NCBI RefSeq assembly: GCF_037975245.1
Contig: NC_092562.1
Span: 12,284,001-12,348,000, forward strand
Source of the DNA: Apostichopus japonicus
Taxonomy: Eukaryota; Echinodermata; Holothuroidea; Aspidochirotida; Stichopodidae
Reading direction: 5' to 3'
Length of the DNA stretch: 64,000 bases
Shown piece by piece: positions 50,534 to 61,658 of the stretch. The number at the start of each line of letters is the position of its first letter. Position 1 is the first letter of the stretch. The translations under genes and the position numbers were made by a program. The notes beneath the pieces are model-generated. The model worked only from the letters and a program-made list of their open reading frames with translations. It had not been told where the DNA came from and did no database searches.

Positions 50534-53500
50534 CATCTCTCTCTTATAAGCCTACATTATCAACACTCTCTCTGTTATTATCCTACATTATCAACACTCT
50601 CATCCAGTTAGCCTACCTTATCAACACACTCTCTCTCTTATTAGCCTACAGTATCAACACTCTCTATCTTATAAGCCTACATTATCAACACATCTTATTA
50701 GCCTACATTAAATTATCAACACTCTCTATCTAATTAGCTTACATTATCAACTCTCTCTATCTTATTAGCATATATTATCAACACTCTGTACCTTATTAGC
50801 CTATATTATCAACACTCTGTATATTATTAGCCTACATATGAACACTCTCTATCTAATTAGCCTACATTATCAACTCTCTATCTAAGTAGCCTACATTATC
50901 AACTCTTTCTATCTTAGCCTCATATCAATTCCTTAGCGCTCTTCCTTGTGCAGCGGCGGAAAGTCACAACAGTTACTACCCACACCCCTCGTTGACTTAC
51001 TGTTAGGCCATGTTTTTCTTCACTGATAACAGTTCTTTCCTCATTTCATAACACTTTGTCTAAAACATCTTTAGAAAGGTGGAATAAATCTCTTCATATC
51101 TCTGTTGTTTCCTAGTTTCTATTTAGCATGGCACGATCGGACTTTGGGGGTTAAAATATGTAAAAATACGTAACTTTTGAAAACCAAAAGTCACACGTAA
51201 AACACACATGGCAACATGTAGCGTCGTGTGGCTTTTGAAACTCCCATTTTTGAAAGTTCAATCGTGTCACTATAACACTGGCCCTCCTCTTTGTCTAAAT
51301 TGAATATGCATTACAAATGAGTGACAGATTCTGTACATATAAAAATTATTGTGATTGGTTCAAGTTTTCAATCGGACCTAGGGGTAACAAATGAGAGTCT
51401 TCGTTAGAAAATATCGACCTTCTAGCCCAACCTCGAGAGACGCTATTGTAGACGCCCGCGTGGTAGCGCCTAGTATAGGGGACTGTAACTACGCACTGTT
51501 TAATCGTTTATGTGTAATTGTATTAAAATTTGTTATTGTACTGTTAAGAACTCAAAATTAGTTTAAAAACACATTTATTGGTAGTTTTTTTTCACCCAAA
51601 TTCCCATATACATTGAGAATGCAATAGTTTGCGTCACAGCAATATAAAAAAAAAACGCAACAGAATGGATCAGTCCAATCTTCCTGACCGCGTTGATCCA
51701 CAGCGCTCACGTATGGGAGCGATGAGTCACACTTAATCCTTCAAAGAGCTTATATTGCAGTACTTTTTAGTGTCGTTTTGGGGGGTGAAGGAATTGATAT
51801 GACAATATCAACTCTATCATATGATTCTACATTATCAACACTGTCTATCTTGGTGGCCTATTTTATCAACACTCTGTATCTTATTAGCCTACACTATCAA
51901 CACTCTCTATCTTTATTGCCTACATTATCAACTCTATCTTATTAGCCTATATTATCAACTCTATCATAAGAGCCTATATTATCAACACTCTGTATCTTAT
52001 TAGCCTACATAATCAACACTCTCTTTATCTTTATAGCCTACATTATTAACTCTGTCTTATTAACCTATTAAATCAACACTATCTCTATTGTTAGCATACT
52101 TTATCAACTCTCTCTATCTTATTATAATACACACTCTGTAACTTATAAGCCTACATTATCAACACTCTCTATCTTTATAGCCTACATTATCAACTCTATC
52201 TTATTAGCCAATATTATCAACTCTCTCTTTCTTATTAGCCTATATTATCAACTCTATCCTAAGGGCCTATATTATCAGCACTCTGTATCTTATTAGCCTA
52301 CATAATCAACACTCTCTATATCTTTATAGCTATTGACTCTGTCCTATTAACCTATTAAATCAACACTATCTCTATTGTTAGCATACTTTATCAACTCTCT
52401 CTATCTTATTATAATACATTATCAACACTCTGTAACTTATAAGCCTACATTATCAACACTCTCTATCTTCATAGCCTACATTATCAACTCTATCTTATTA
52501 GCCAATATTATCAACTCTCTCTTTCTAATTAGCCTACATTATCAACTCTATCATATGAGCCTATATTATCAGCACTCTGTATCTTATTATAATACATAAT
52601 CAACACTCTGTATCTTTATAGCCTACATTATCAACTCTATCTTTATTATTAACCTATATTATTCAACTCTCTCTATCTTATTAGCCTACAATATCAACTC
52701 AGATATCATATGAGCCTATATTATAAACACTCACATTTACATTAGCAACTCTCACTATCTTATTATTAGCCTACATTATAAAATCTATCTTATTAGCCTT
52801 TATCAATGCTATCTCTATTGTTAGCTACTTTATCAACACTCTCTATCTTGGTTGCCTATTTTATCAACACTCTGTATATTATTAGCCTACATTATCAACA
52901 CTCTCTATCTTAATAGCCTACATTATCTACACTTTCTATCTTAATAGCCTACATTATCAACACTCTCTATCTTAATAGCCTACATTATCTACACTTTCTA
53001 TCTTAATAGCCTACATTATCAACACTCTCTATCTTATTAGCCTACATTATTACTCTATCTTATTAGCCTATTTTATCAACACTCTCATCCAGTTAGCCTA
53101 CCTTATCAACTCTCCCTTCCTTAATAGCCAAAATTAAACACTCTCTATCTTATTACCCTATATTATCAACTCTATCTTATTAGCCTATATTATCAACTCT
53201 ATCTTATTAGCCTATATTATCAACTCTCTCTTTCTTATTAACCCATGTTATCAACTCTCTCTATCTTATTAGAATATATTATCAATTCTCTCTATCTTAA
53301 AAGCCTACATTATCAACACTCTCTATCTTAATAGCCTACATTATCAACACTCTCTATCTTAATAGCCTACATTATCTACACTTTCTATCTTAATAGCCAA
53401 CTGTACATTATCAACACTCTCTATCTTATTAGCCTACATTATCACTCTACCTTATTAGCCTATTTTATCAAAACTCTCATCCAGTTAGCCTACCTTATCA

Positions 53501-54478
53501 ACTCTCCCTTCCTTAATAGCCAAAATTAAACACTCTCTATCTTATTACCCTATATTATCAACTCTATCTTATTAGCCTATATTATCAACTCTCTCTTTCT
53601 TAATAACCCACTCATCCAGTTAGCCTACCTTATCAACTCTCCCTTCCTTAATAGCCAAAATTAAACACTCTCTATCTTATTAGCCTCACTATTATCAACA
53701 CTCTCATCCAGTTAGCCTACCTTATCAACTCTCCCTTCCTTAATAGCCAAAATTAAACAACTCTCTATCTTATTAGCCTATATTATCAACTCTATCTTAT
53801 TAGACTATATTATCAACTCTCTCTTTCTTATTAACCCATGTTATCAACTCTCTCTATTTTATTAGAATATATTATCAAGTCTATCTTAATATCCTACATT
53901 ATCTACACTCTCTATCTTAATAGCCTACATTATCAACACTCTCTATCTTATTAGCCTACATGATCAACTCTCCCTTCCTTAATAGCCAAAATTAAACAAC
54001 TCTCTATCTTATTAGCCTATATTATCAACACTCTCATCCAATTAGCCTACCTTATCGACTCTCCCTTCCTTAATAGCCAAAATTAAACAACTCTCTATCT
54101 TATTAGCCTATATTATCAACTCTCTCTTTCTTATTAACCCATGTTATCAACTCTCTCTATGTTATTAGAATATATTATCAATTCTCTCTATCTTATAAGC
54201 CTACATTATCAACACGCTGTATCTTATTAGCCTACATTATCAACACTCTCTATCTTATTAGAATATATTATCAACTCTCTCTATTTTATTAGCCTACATT
54301 ATCAACACTCTATCTTATTAACCTACAGCATCAACTCTCTCTATCTTATTAGCCAATATTATAAACTCTATCATATGAGCCTATATTATCAACACTCTGT
54401 TTCTTATTAGCCTACATTATCAACACTCTGTATCTTTTTAGCCTACAGTATCAACACTCTGTATCTTATTAGCCTACT
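50534..54478. repeat. ~31-bp satellite array (cctacattatcaacactc...)
   Basis: About 3 kb of satellite, excluding the inserted element at 50921-51801. The common unit is cctacattatcaaca, then ctctctatcttattag, 27-31 bp long with many length and base variants. Longer repeats are superimposed: a block beginning taacctattaaatcaacac recurs at 52061 and 52348 (287 bp apart), and a 'catccagttagcctacc...aatagccaaaattaaac' block recurs near 53085, 53472, 53605, 53704 and 54026. Reading frames through the array are meaningless. It resumes at 57668. Confidence 0.92.
50921..51801 (-). mobile_element. Complete 881-bp TIR element inserted in the satellite
   Basis: Ends catatcaattcctt (50921) and aaggaattgatatg (to 51801) are exact 14-bp inverted repeats. 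Left flank ...ttagcct and right flank acaatatcaac rejoin to a normal satellite unit, so the element's borders are precise and no target duplication is evident. There is no ORF. 50921-51716 is the inverse of 25741-26538; the extra 85 bp (to 51801) completes the second terminal repeat. Non-autonomous; superfamily not identified. Confidence 0.82.
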
Positions 54479-57400
54479 GGCCAATTCCATGATTAAGGTC
54501 AACATCATACCAACAAATTAAAAATCATTGTACATTAAAATTGAATAAGTTTCCAATAAAAAGAATACTTGTAGTTACTAAAAGTAATTTGTTCACCCCT
54601 GAAACATCATTTGTTTGATTATGGGTCGGTAATAACAAATGGTTCCCGTAGTAACTAAATTATGAAAAATACAGTGAAATTTCATTTTGTGCAGATTTGT
54701 ACGTAGTTATCATAGGTATCATCAGTTTTTTGGACTAATTATATTAACTATAGCATAGTGCTCACTTAATAGCTTCAATTTTTTTGACATCAAGGCATTA
54801 GACAATAGTGGTGAATTGAAAACACCCTCAATTTACTGTTTTTGTTTTTTTTTCTCCTCACCTGCACAATAGTTTTACTCCAAATAATGAGTATCAAGTC
54901 TTCACATAGATACCAAAAGGATTACTGAATTTTCCTTTCCAGAAGATATTCAAATTTTGCAGAAAATCACCCTTTACAAATGTCACGCGAGTCACGTCAC
55001 GCGAGTCACGTCATTTCAAGATAGTGTTTCTACCTATTAACTGTGTGTTGGACTAAATATATTTGCTATAGCATAGTGCTCACTTAATAGCTTCAATTTT
55101 ATTTTGACATCAAGGCATTAGACAATAGTGGTAAATTGAAAACAGTAAACACCCTCGATTTACTGTCACGTGAGTCACAAAATTGACTGTTTTTGTTTTT
55201 TTCTCCTTGCCTGCACAAAAGTTTCACTCTAAACTAGAGCACCAATGGTGCAGAAGCTCATACCTTTTTGAGCTGAAAAATGTAGGGCCCACAAAACCAA
55301 TTTTGGGCCTGTGAGGGATAACCCCCCCCCCCCTCCGTTAGCAGAATCCTGGCCACACCACTGGCTATAATTCCTATTTTCCCCTTTAAATCCTATTTTA
55401 CCCACTCTGTCAAACAATACCACTGGCCTACCCTATTAAACTTTCTCCCCTCTACCTTGCTTAGCAGACATAACAAGCACTCCCTACAAGACATAACTTC
55501 ACAAGCTGCCTACATACCTCAGGCTCAAAGACTTCTAAGAATCGGCAAGTGCTGATTGGCTATAGGGCTCTCATGCTTACAGTTCAACAGTTAATAACAA
55601 CTCCCAGTCCTGCTTTAATTCCACTAACAGCCTCTGCAGAGCTTAACCACAAATGTAAACAAACACTGCAGGGACTGGGAGACAAATTAAAGGAGCTTTG
55701 GCAAAAAGTGAAGGCTCAGATTTTTTTAAACAATGGGGATTAATTGTAATTAATTAACTTTTGACCAAAATTTTTTAGGCATCACCTTATTCATACACAA
55801 TCCAACAATCATCAGTTCAACTTTGAATATGATCCATCAAAATCTTGAGGAGATTGAGATATTTGAAAATATTACAAAGAATGACCCCCCATGACCCCCT
55901 AAATGACCTTTGACCTCAATTTTTCAAACACCCCTCGTAACTCTCATCCCGAGGAACATTGTGACCAAGTTTCATTATAATTGGCCATACACTGTACGAA
56001 CAGGAGCAATTTGAAAATATAGGGCCGCGGCCCGGGCCACAAAAGACCCCTAGTTGATCTTTGATCTCAAATTCATGAACACCCTGAAGGTAAAACTACC
56101 ATAGCACTATCGTGACAAACCCTCAACATTGTACCATGGAATCTGTAGGAGAAGAAGCATTTTGCGTATTTCCACAAAATGGCCCATTACGGCCCACAGG
56201 TGACCTTTGACCCCAAATTTTGGACCATCTCTGATGGCCCTATACCCAATGGACCTTGTGTCCAAGTTTCATGAATTTCCATCAAACACTGTGCGAGTGG
56301 GAGCGGTAATACCAATTGTTGACGGATAGAGTGATAGAGTGATAGACGCCGCACTGTAACAATAGCTCACACCAGCATGCTGGTATGAGCTAAATATCAA
56401 TATCAAGTCTTTACATAGATACCAAAAGGATTACTGAATTTTCCTTTTCAGAAGATATTCAAATTTTGCAGAAAATCACCCTTTACGAATGTCACGCGAG
56501 TCACGTCATGCGAGTGACGTCAAATCAAGATAGTGTTTCTACCTATTTCCTGTGTGAAAATTACAGGGATGTTATAGTTTGATGAATGAATCACTGATTA
56601 AAGATATCATATATGCATTCCCCTTTAATTAGGCAACTTGAATAATATTGGCACACATAATGCAACCAATTATAATAAATTCATTTGAAATATCATAATT
56701 TAAAATCATGAATATTTATTCGCAATATAATGCCTATTTTATCACCACATTAGGAAAGTTAGCACATGTCATTGATTTTTTAGTAATATACAAAAACATA
56801 ATCTATATTTGTATCTGGCAATGCCATGTGCTATGACTTGAAAACCTTAAGGTTTTAACTGCTCAATCATTCCCATAATCTTATGAGCGAATGTATCTTC
56901 TCAAATATTACACTTTTGGTTTATTCAAATATGACAAATGAGAATGGTAATTTGAATCACATTTTGATAGATCTGTTTCTTCAATAACTTTCAAATGAGT
57001 GACTTCAACAGACTAAATATTGTTATAAATATTAATTAACAAGATATATTGCCTGAGCAACTGTACTACCCGTACAGTATATTACCTACTGTCTGCAGTC
57101 ATGAAGGTAACTCGGGGACATTAATATCATCTGGACATCCCAAGGGAAGTACCTTTTGGACACTTTCTAGACCAATGAATGTTATATTTCACTATGCAAT
57201 TTCTATACCTTCGTTTCACTACTGCATTTGGTCTAGAACTATCCGAAAAGTGAACTCGTCACGCGAGTCACGTTTTCTTGTCACGCGAGTCACAATACAT
57301 CTTCATCTTTATTTTCATGCGTTACAACATTTTTTCAAAGTTGCATAGCAATTAAGGTAGGTGTTTTTCAACTTCGGTATGATTACAGAAAGTGATTGGA

Positions 57401-57667
57401 AAATTGTTAATAAGAAATCAAACATTTGTGTGTGCATTCTGATTTTTGCTAATAGTAACTGTCACGCGAGTCACGTTTAGTTTTTCGCCAATTTCACCCC
57501 CAATACTTGAGGTATAAATATTTTTTGTCTACTGTTGTAATCATTAAGGGGTACATTCACTGACTACATGAATGCTTTTCTCCCAGGTAATTTCTTTATT
57601 TGTTTAATAATATCAAATAGAGAGGAATTTGAGTAAAAACGTCACGCGAGTCACCATGGAATTGACC
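54479..57667. mobile_element. 3.2-kb TIR element carrying repeated GTCACGCGAGTCAC motifs
   Basis: Interrupts the satellite. Ends ggccaattccatg (54479-54491) and catggaattgacc (57655-57667) are inverted repeats matching at 12 of 13 positions. Inside, GTCACGCGAGTCAC occurs at 54982, 54996, 56491, 57258, 57280, 57461 and 57641 on the plus strand, with variants at 55165 (CGTGAG) and 56505 (ATGCGAGTGAC), often in tandem pairs; the last directly abuts the right TIR. Segments of 150-170 bp are also duplicated inside (54892-55045 with 56401-56555; 54730-54880 with 55060-55225). There is no credible transposase gene. Multiple copies of one 14-mer near the ends suggest binding sites for a transposase made elsewhere. 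Confidence 0.75.
55232..56395. mobile_element. Nested insertion inside the GTCACGCGAGTCAC element
   Basis: Splits a duplicated internal segment of the host element. It begins near agagcaccaatggtgcagaagctcat, which holds the palindrome gcaccaatggtgc, and ends near ctcacaccagcatgctggtatgagcta, which holds accagcatgctggt; both ends thus carry a small hairpin, and (a)gctcat(a)cc is shared in inverse orientation. The interior contains repeated 'gacctttgac(c/t)(c/t)(c/a)aa' and 'ccaagtttcat' phrases and no ORF. Near 56330 'gatagagtgatagagtgatag' is a short tandem repeat. Confidence 0.55.
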
Positions 57668-57858
57668 TATCAACTCTCTCTAGCCTACATTATCAACTCT
57701 ATCTTATTAGCCTATTAAATCAACACTATCTCTTTTGTTAGCATACTTTATCAACTCTCTCTATCTTATTAGCCCACATTTTCAACACTCTCTATCTTGG
57801 TGGCCCAAATCATTAACACTCTTTATCTTTATAACCTACATTAGCAACACTATATTCA
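57668..57858. repeat. Satellite array, continuation
   Basis: About 190 bp of the same ~31-bp satellite (tatcaactctctctagcctacattatcaac...) resumes directly after the right TIR of the 3.2-kb element, showing that the element was inserted in the array near its right edge. Confidence 0.85.
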
Positions 57859-58019
57859 TTTATGTTGAGTCCTTAAAGGTCAAGTGACACTTAACAGATT
57901 TCCTTCAAACTTACACAAATTGAAAAGCTACATATCAAAACCCTATATTCCAAATTTGGAGTTCCACAATTGTTTCTTTGCTGTTTTAATTAAGTTAATA
58001 ACCAAGCTAATTCCGAAAG

Positions 58020-58462
58020 ATAATGACGTCACGGGGGGAACCGCCAATGTTACCAAAACTAAGTATGCCTAATATGCTAACCGAGATCAAAGCCGTAAAC
58101 AATACGTCACGAACAGTAAACAAAATATCAGATGAGAATGGGTGCACAACAGTACAAGAAAGTTTCGTGTTCGTCAAACACTGTATACAGCGATAGCTTA
58201 GTACCAGTGCACTCAGCCAGCCTAGCTGCCTATAAGTAAAGATTGGCTTGGACCTTCGAGCGAATCTTGTGTGTGCAGTGCGCCCTTCACCAGTTAAAGT
58301 TTCGATTCCTATCGCCTATCCGCGCAACTTGGACTTGGGACACCAACAGCTCGCCGTCTACAAGACAATGCCGTTCCTAATCTATTTGGAGAAAGTATCT
58401 TCAAATCTCGAGGAGATATAGAAACAAGTAGACCGGTAGTTGCGAAGCTGGATCGGAAATGA
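58020..58462 (+). promoter_or_regulatory. Promoter-like stretch and candidate non-coding first exon
   Basis: Contains a CRE-type tgacgtca at 58024-58031, a further tacgtcac near 58105 and raised CpG content up to about 58460. The segment before 58462 ends ggaaatga|gtaagtg, a strong splice donor. No long reading frame runs into that donor (a short upstream frame from the ATG near 58368 closes at once), so it would be a 5'UTR exon of the gene with exons at 59689 and 60488. Confidence 0.45.
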
Positions 58463-59688
58463 GTAAGTGTATTTTCTGGCCTAGGCCTACTACAACAATG
58501 ACTAACTTGGTATTATTACTATCTTACAGTAGGCTAATTCTTATAATTTCGTTCAGTTAGTAAGGCCCTAAATTAGGTACGGCGACGATAAAGTTAGGCG
58601 TAGGCTAGGGCTATATTAACTTTTATTTGTGGTACATCATGAAAAATCCAGAATAACAAGCATAAGATGTTTACATGTCATTTTGCCCAATATTATAATG
58701 TGCTCCCACCTATCTATATACTCAGAGTCATAGCTCATATGTTTCACAGTAAACGACTTCTTTACATTTTGCCATTTTTGTTGGTAGGGCTGCAATTTTA
58801 GTTGCAAGAGAAAACGCTTGTGACAGGTAGTTTCAAACATATCAAATTGCTTTCTTAAATGAACTTTCATAACTTCCTTGTTATTTTCTTTCTCAATTTT
58901 CAATACTTAGATTAATCTAGAAGCTGTTCCCCAACCAACTGCAGTGAAAATAAAGGCAGGATTCTGCAGAATGTACATCTCCCTCTAAAGGTAGCATGAT
59001 CTTATAGACATGTGCTTGATATTACCGAAAAACAGTTGGGAAATGGGGGAGGGGAGGGTGGTGACAGGCATTAAAGATTTAAGTAGTCAGTTTTGAACGG
59101 GATACAAGGAATCTCCACCAGTAAAACATTGAGGCATGTATATGGGGGGGGGGAAGCTACCAGACAAAAAGGAGGCAGGGGGGTTGGGGGGAGAAAATGT
59201 GGTAGAGAAGTGTAAGCTAGGGTAATACAAGGAAGAATGGAAAACTTTCATACATCTATAGAGTATTCTATAGCAGAAGTGAGTACAGGGGCCAAAATTT
59301 TAGAAACAGTACTCGTTGAAAGCAAAATAGCAATTAAAACTGCACATCGGGAAGGCTGACTAGGGGATAATATACATTGTATTTTATCCATCATATCCGC
59401 CTGCCTGACGAGAGTGGTTGAGGAGGCATACCTGATGGCTTCACAGGAAAATATAAAGGCTACAGCTATAGTTACTGAGAGAAGGGAGATTACATTGTAG
59501 TTATGAAACCAAGCTGAAGTCATTTGCAATGCTCATGGTGTGAGTGGCCCATATTTTTGCAGCCATATAAAGCAGGAGGATATGCTCTCCTTCAGAAAAG
59601 ATAAGTGAACCATCTAGGCAGCTGACCTCTGTCCAAGAGCAGCCTACTGTATGTGTGTGGTATAATACGTGTTTATTCTAATTTTCAG
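58463..59688. other. No gene recognised (probable first intron)
   Basis: Between the donor at 58462 and the acceptor at 59688 (attttcag). G-rich runs lie at 59040-59060 and 59140-59195. The minus-strand frames 58637-58903 and 59248-59529 have no recognisable domain or matching splice sites. Confidence 0.4.
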
Positions 59689-60812
59689 TGAATGTAACAC
59701 ATGTAGAAGTCCAGTGTTCACTGGTCCCCTACCACCATTGAAGTTGATGACTGGACCAACAGAGACAAGAACACCATCAAAGCAACCAGGGCCATCTCAC
59801 AGTGGCGATGATGGTCCGTCTACTGCTGTGGCATCCACATCGGGATACACCGAAAAACCGCCAGGTAGTCCGGACTACACTCCATCAGTTAACTCATCTG
59901 AACATGACAAAGATGACCCTTCAAGGTAATTTTCAAGATTGATAGTAGATTAGTCTGGAAAATCAATTGGTGCCATAACTTCTGGAAAGAGGATCATTAT
60001 TAATTTTGACACCAACACTGTGGGGCAGTCTGGAATGTGTGGTGAGGCCATCAGTCTTTACTTCAATTAGCATATACATACTGTATCTGGTAGAGTTGTC
60101 ACAGCTGTATGTATGTGAACAAGAAATAAAGGCACAAACAAGTACGGTTGGATTTAACAGTGTATATTATATCTTCACTTGGCTGGATATCTGCTACTGA
60201 ATACAAATGGTGAAAGTTGCATCTTATACACTCTTTTACCATGGATTACAAGGGGATGGGACAGGATGTTACTCTGTCCACATGTTTACTTTACTACATA
60301 AACAGTGGTTAAGCTACTGAGACAATGACCACACATCCTGCTGAAGATTACATAATCCATAATATTAGGTGCACAAACAGGTGTAGGGTTTTTGTTGTAA
60401 TCAGTAAAAAATATATTGGACTTGTTCAGGCACAAGTTGTCAGGTAAAACCTGAACCATGTATCCACACCAATTGAGGTGTACTCAGCTGTCGCCTTAGT
60501 TGGGCATCCAAAGACTTGACCGACAACTGTGCCATGCCTATTGACCGAAATGGAGTGATTGGAATGCCTCTATCTAAATGGTATGTTTTTATGAACTATT
60601 ATTATATTATTCTTCATATCTTTACTATTCTACAGATTATGTATGGGAACTTCTTGACTGCTTGCAACAACTTCTGCAGAAGTGGAACTCTGGGAGAGGA
60701 GTGTTCTGTTCCTGTCAGAAAAGAGCCCCCACCCCTTGCAAGCTCCTATGTTCATCCGAACAATGAGGATGCCATAAAACAACACCGAAGCAGATTTCAA
60801 AAGCTTTGCTGA
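59689..60812 (+). CDS. Unrecognised spliced gene, disordered Ser/Pro-rich protein
   Basis: Exon 59689-59925 (acceptor attttcag, donor gtaatt) encodes CNTCRSPVFTGPLPPLKL, MTGPTETRTPSKQPG, SGYTEKPPGSPDYTPSV and SSEHDKDDPS; the first ATG in frame is at about 59746. Its phase fits the next open block at 60488 (acceptor gtgtactcag): CRLSWASKDLTDNCAMPIDR, NGVIGMPLSKW. From there either a 55-bp intron (60581-60635) is removed, which creates a stop at the junction, or the frame is read through a hydrophobic stretch (VFMNYYYIILHIFTILQ) to a C-terminus ending HRSRFQKLC at 60812. I cannot decide between these. The first part looks disordered and acidic. No family recognised; it may belong with the transposon-like gene copies nearby. 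Confidence 0.35.
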
Positions 60813-61658
60813 AGTACTGTAGTTGATGGCCTCCCAAGTTCTAATTTTGTTTCATTGTAGTGGGGAGCAATCGACTCTGTGAATCATCTGTTCACATGGT
60901 GTATGGCACAGCTGCAGAGCAGTGTTAATTAACAGGTCGCTACCAGCCTTTAGGGAAGTTGCTAAAGTTTTACATTCAAGTTTTACTTACATCTGGTTTC
61001 CATTGTAACTAACTATTAGTAATGATAACATTATATTTAAAAAAAAGTTCCAATGACAAGTATTCCTTTCTAGAGAGCTTAGACTACTTACTATTTGTAT
61101 GCAACTTTGGCGTTTCAAACATGTTGCCAATTTTTTGTTTTTCTCAAAAAGAATTGACAGAAATTTGCTGTTTGTTCCCCGCATGGGATAAAATGTGATT
61201 TTTTTTAATCTCATTTATGATCAAGTAACCTTGATATTCCATGGATTAATGAACAATTTCAGATTGATTCTCATTACACTTTTATTAAAATGAAAGCCTA
61301 AGCTCTCCAGATCCCATTGACATAGTGGTTTAGGGTACTTTATTGAAACTATTCTTCTATTTTAACCTAGTATATTTGAGATTTCAATCATCCAGATTTT
61401 GTTGGCAGGCTTCTAGAAGTGACAGCTTTGCTTACAAGAGAGAATACATACAAAAATTAACTTGAGTATTTATTATTTATTACTATTATGTACTTCCAAA
61501 ACTTGAAAATGTAAAATTTCATCCAAGATTGTATCCAAAAATGTAAGCTGGAATTCCAAAACGTTCACCATTCAGCCACAAAACAGACAGGACTGAACCC
61601 TGTTTCTATAAAACTTTGCAGAAATGATACTATGACTTGGCATAAACAGTCCACATTC
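60813..61658. other. No gene recognised
   Basis: AT-rich spacer between two converging genes; nothing supported on either strand. Confidence 0.45.

Noticed and set aside
51821-52599. Plus-strand open frames in the ~31-bp satellite
   Set aside because: Satellite artefacts with no start context or homologous domain.
58637-58903. Minus-strand 88-codon Lys-rich ORF
   Set aside because: No recognised family and no supporting splice or start context.
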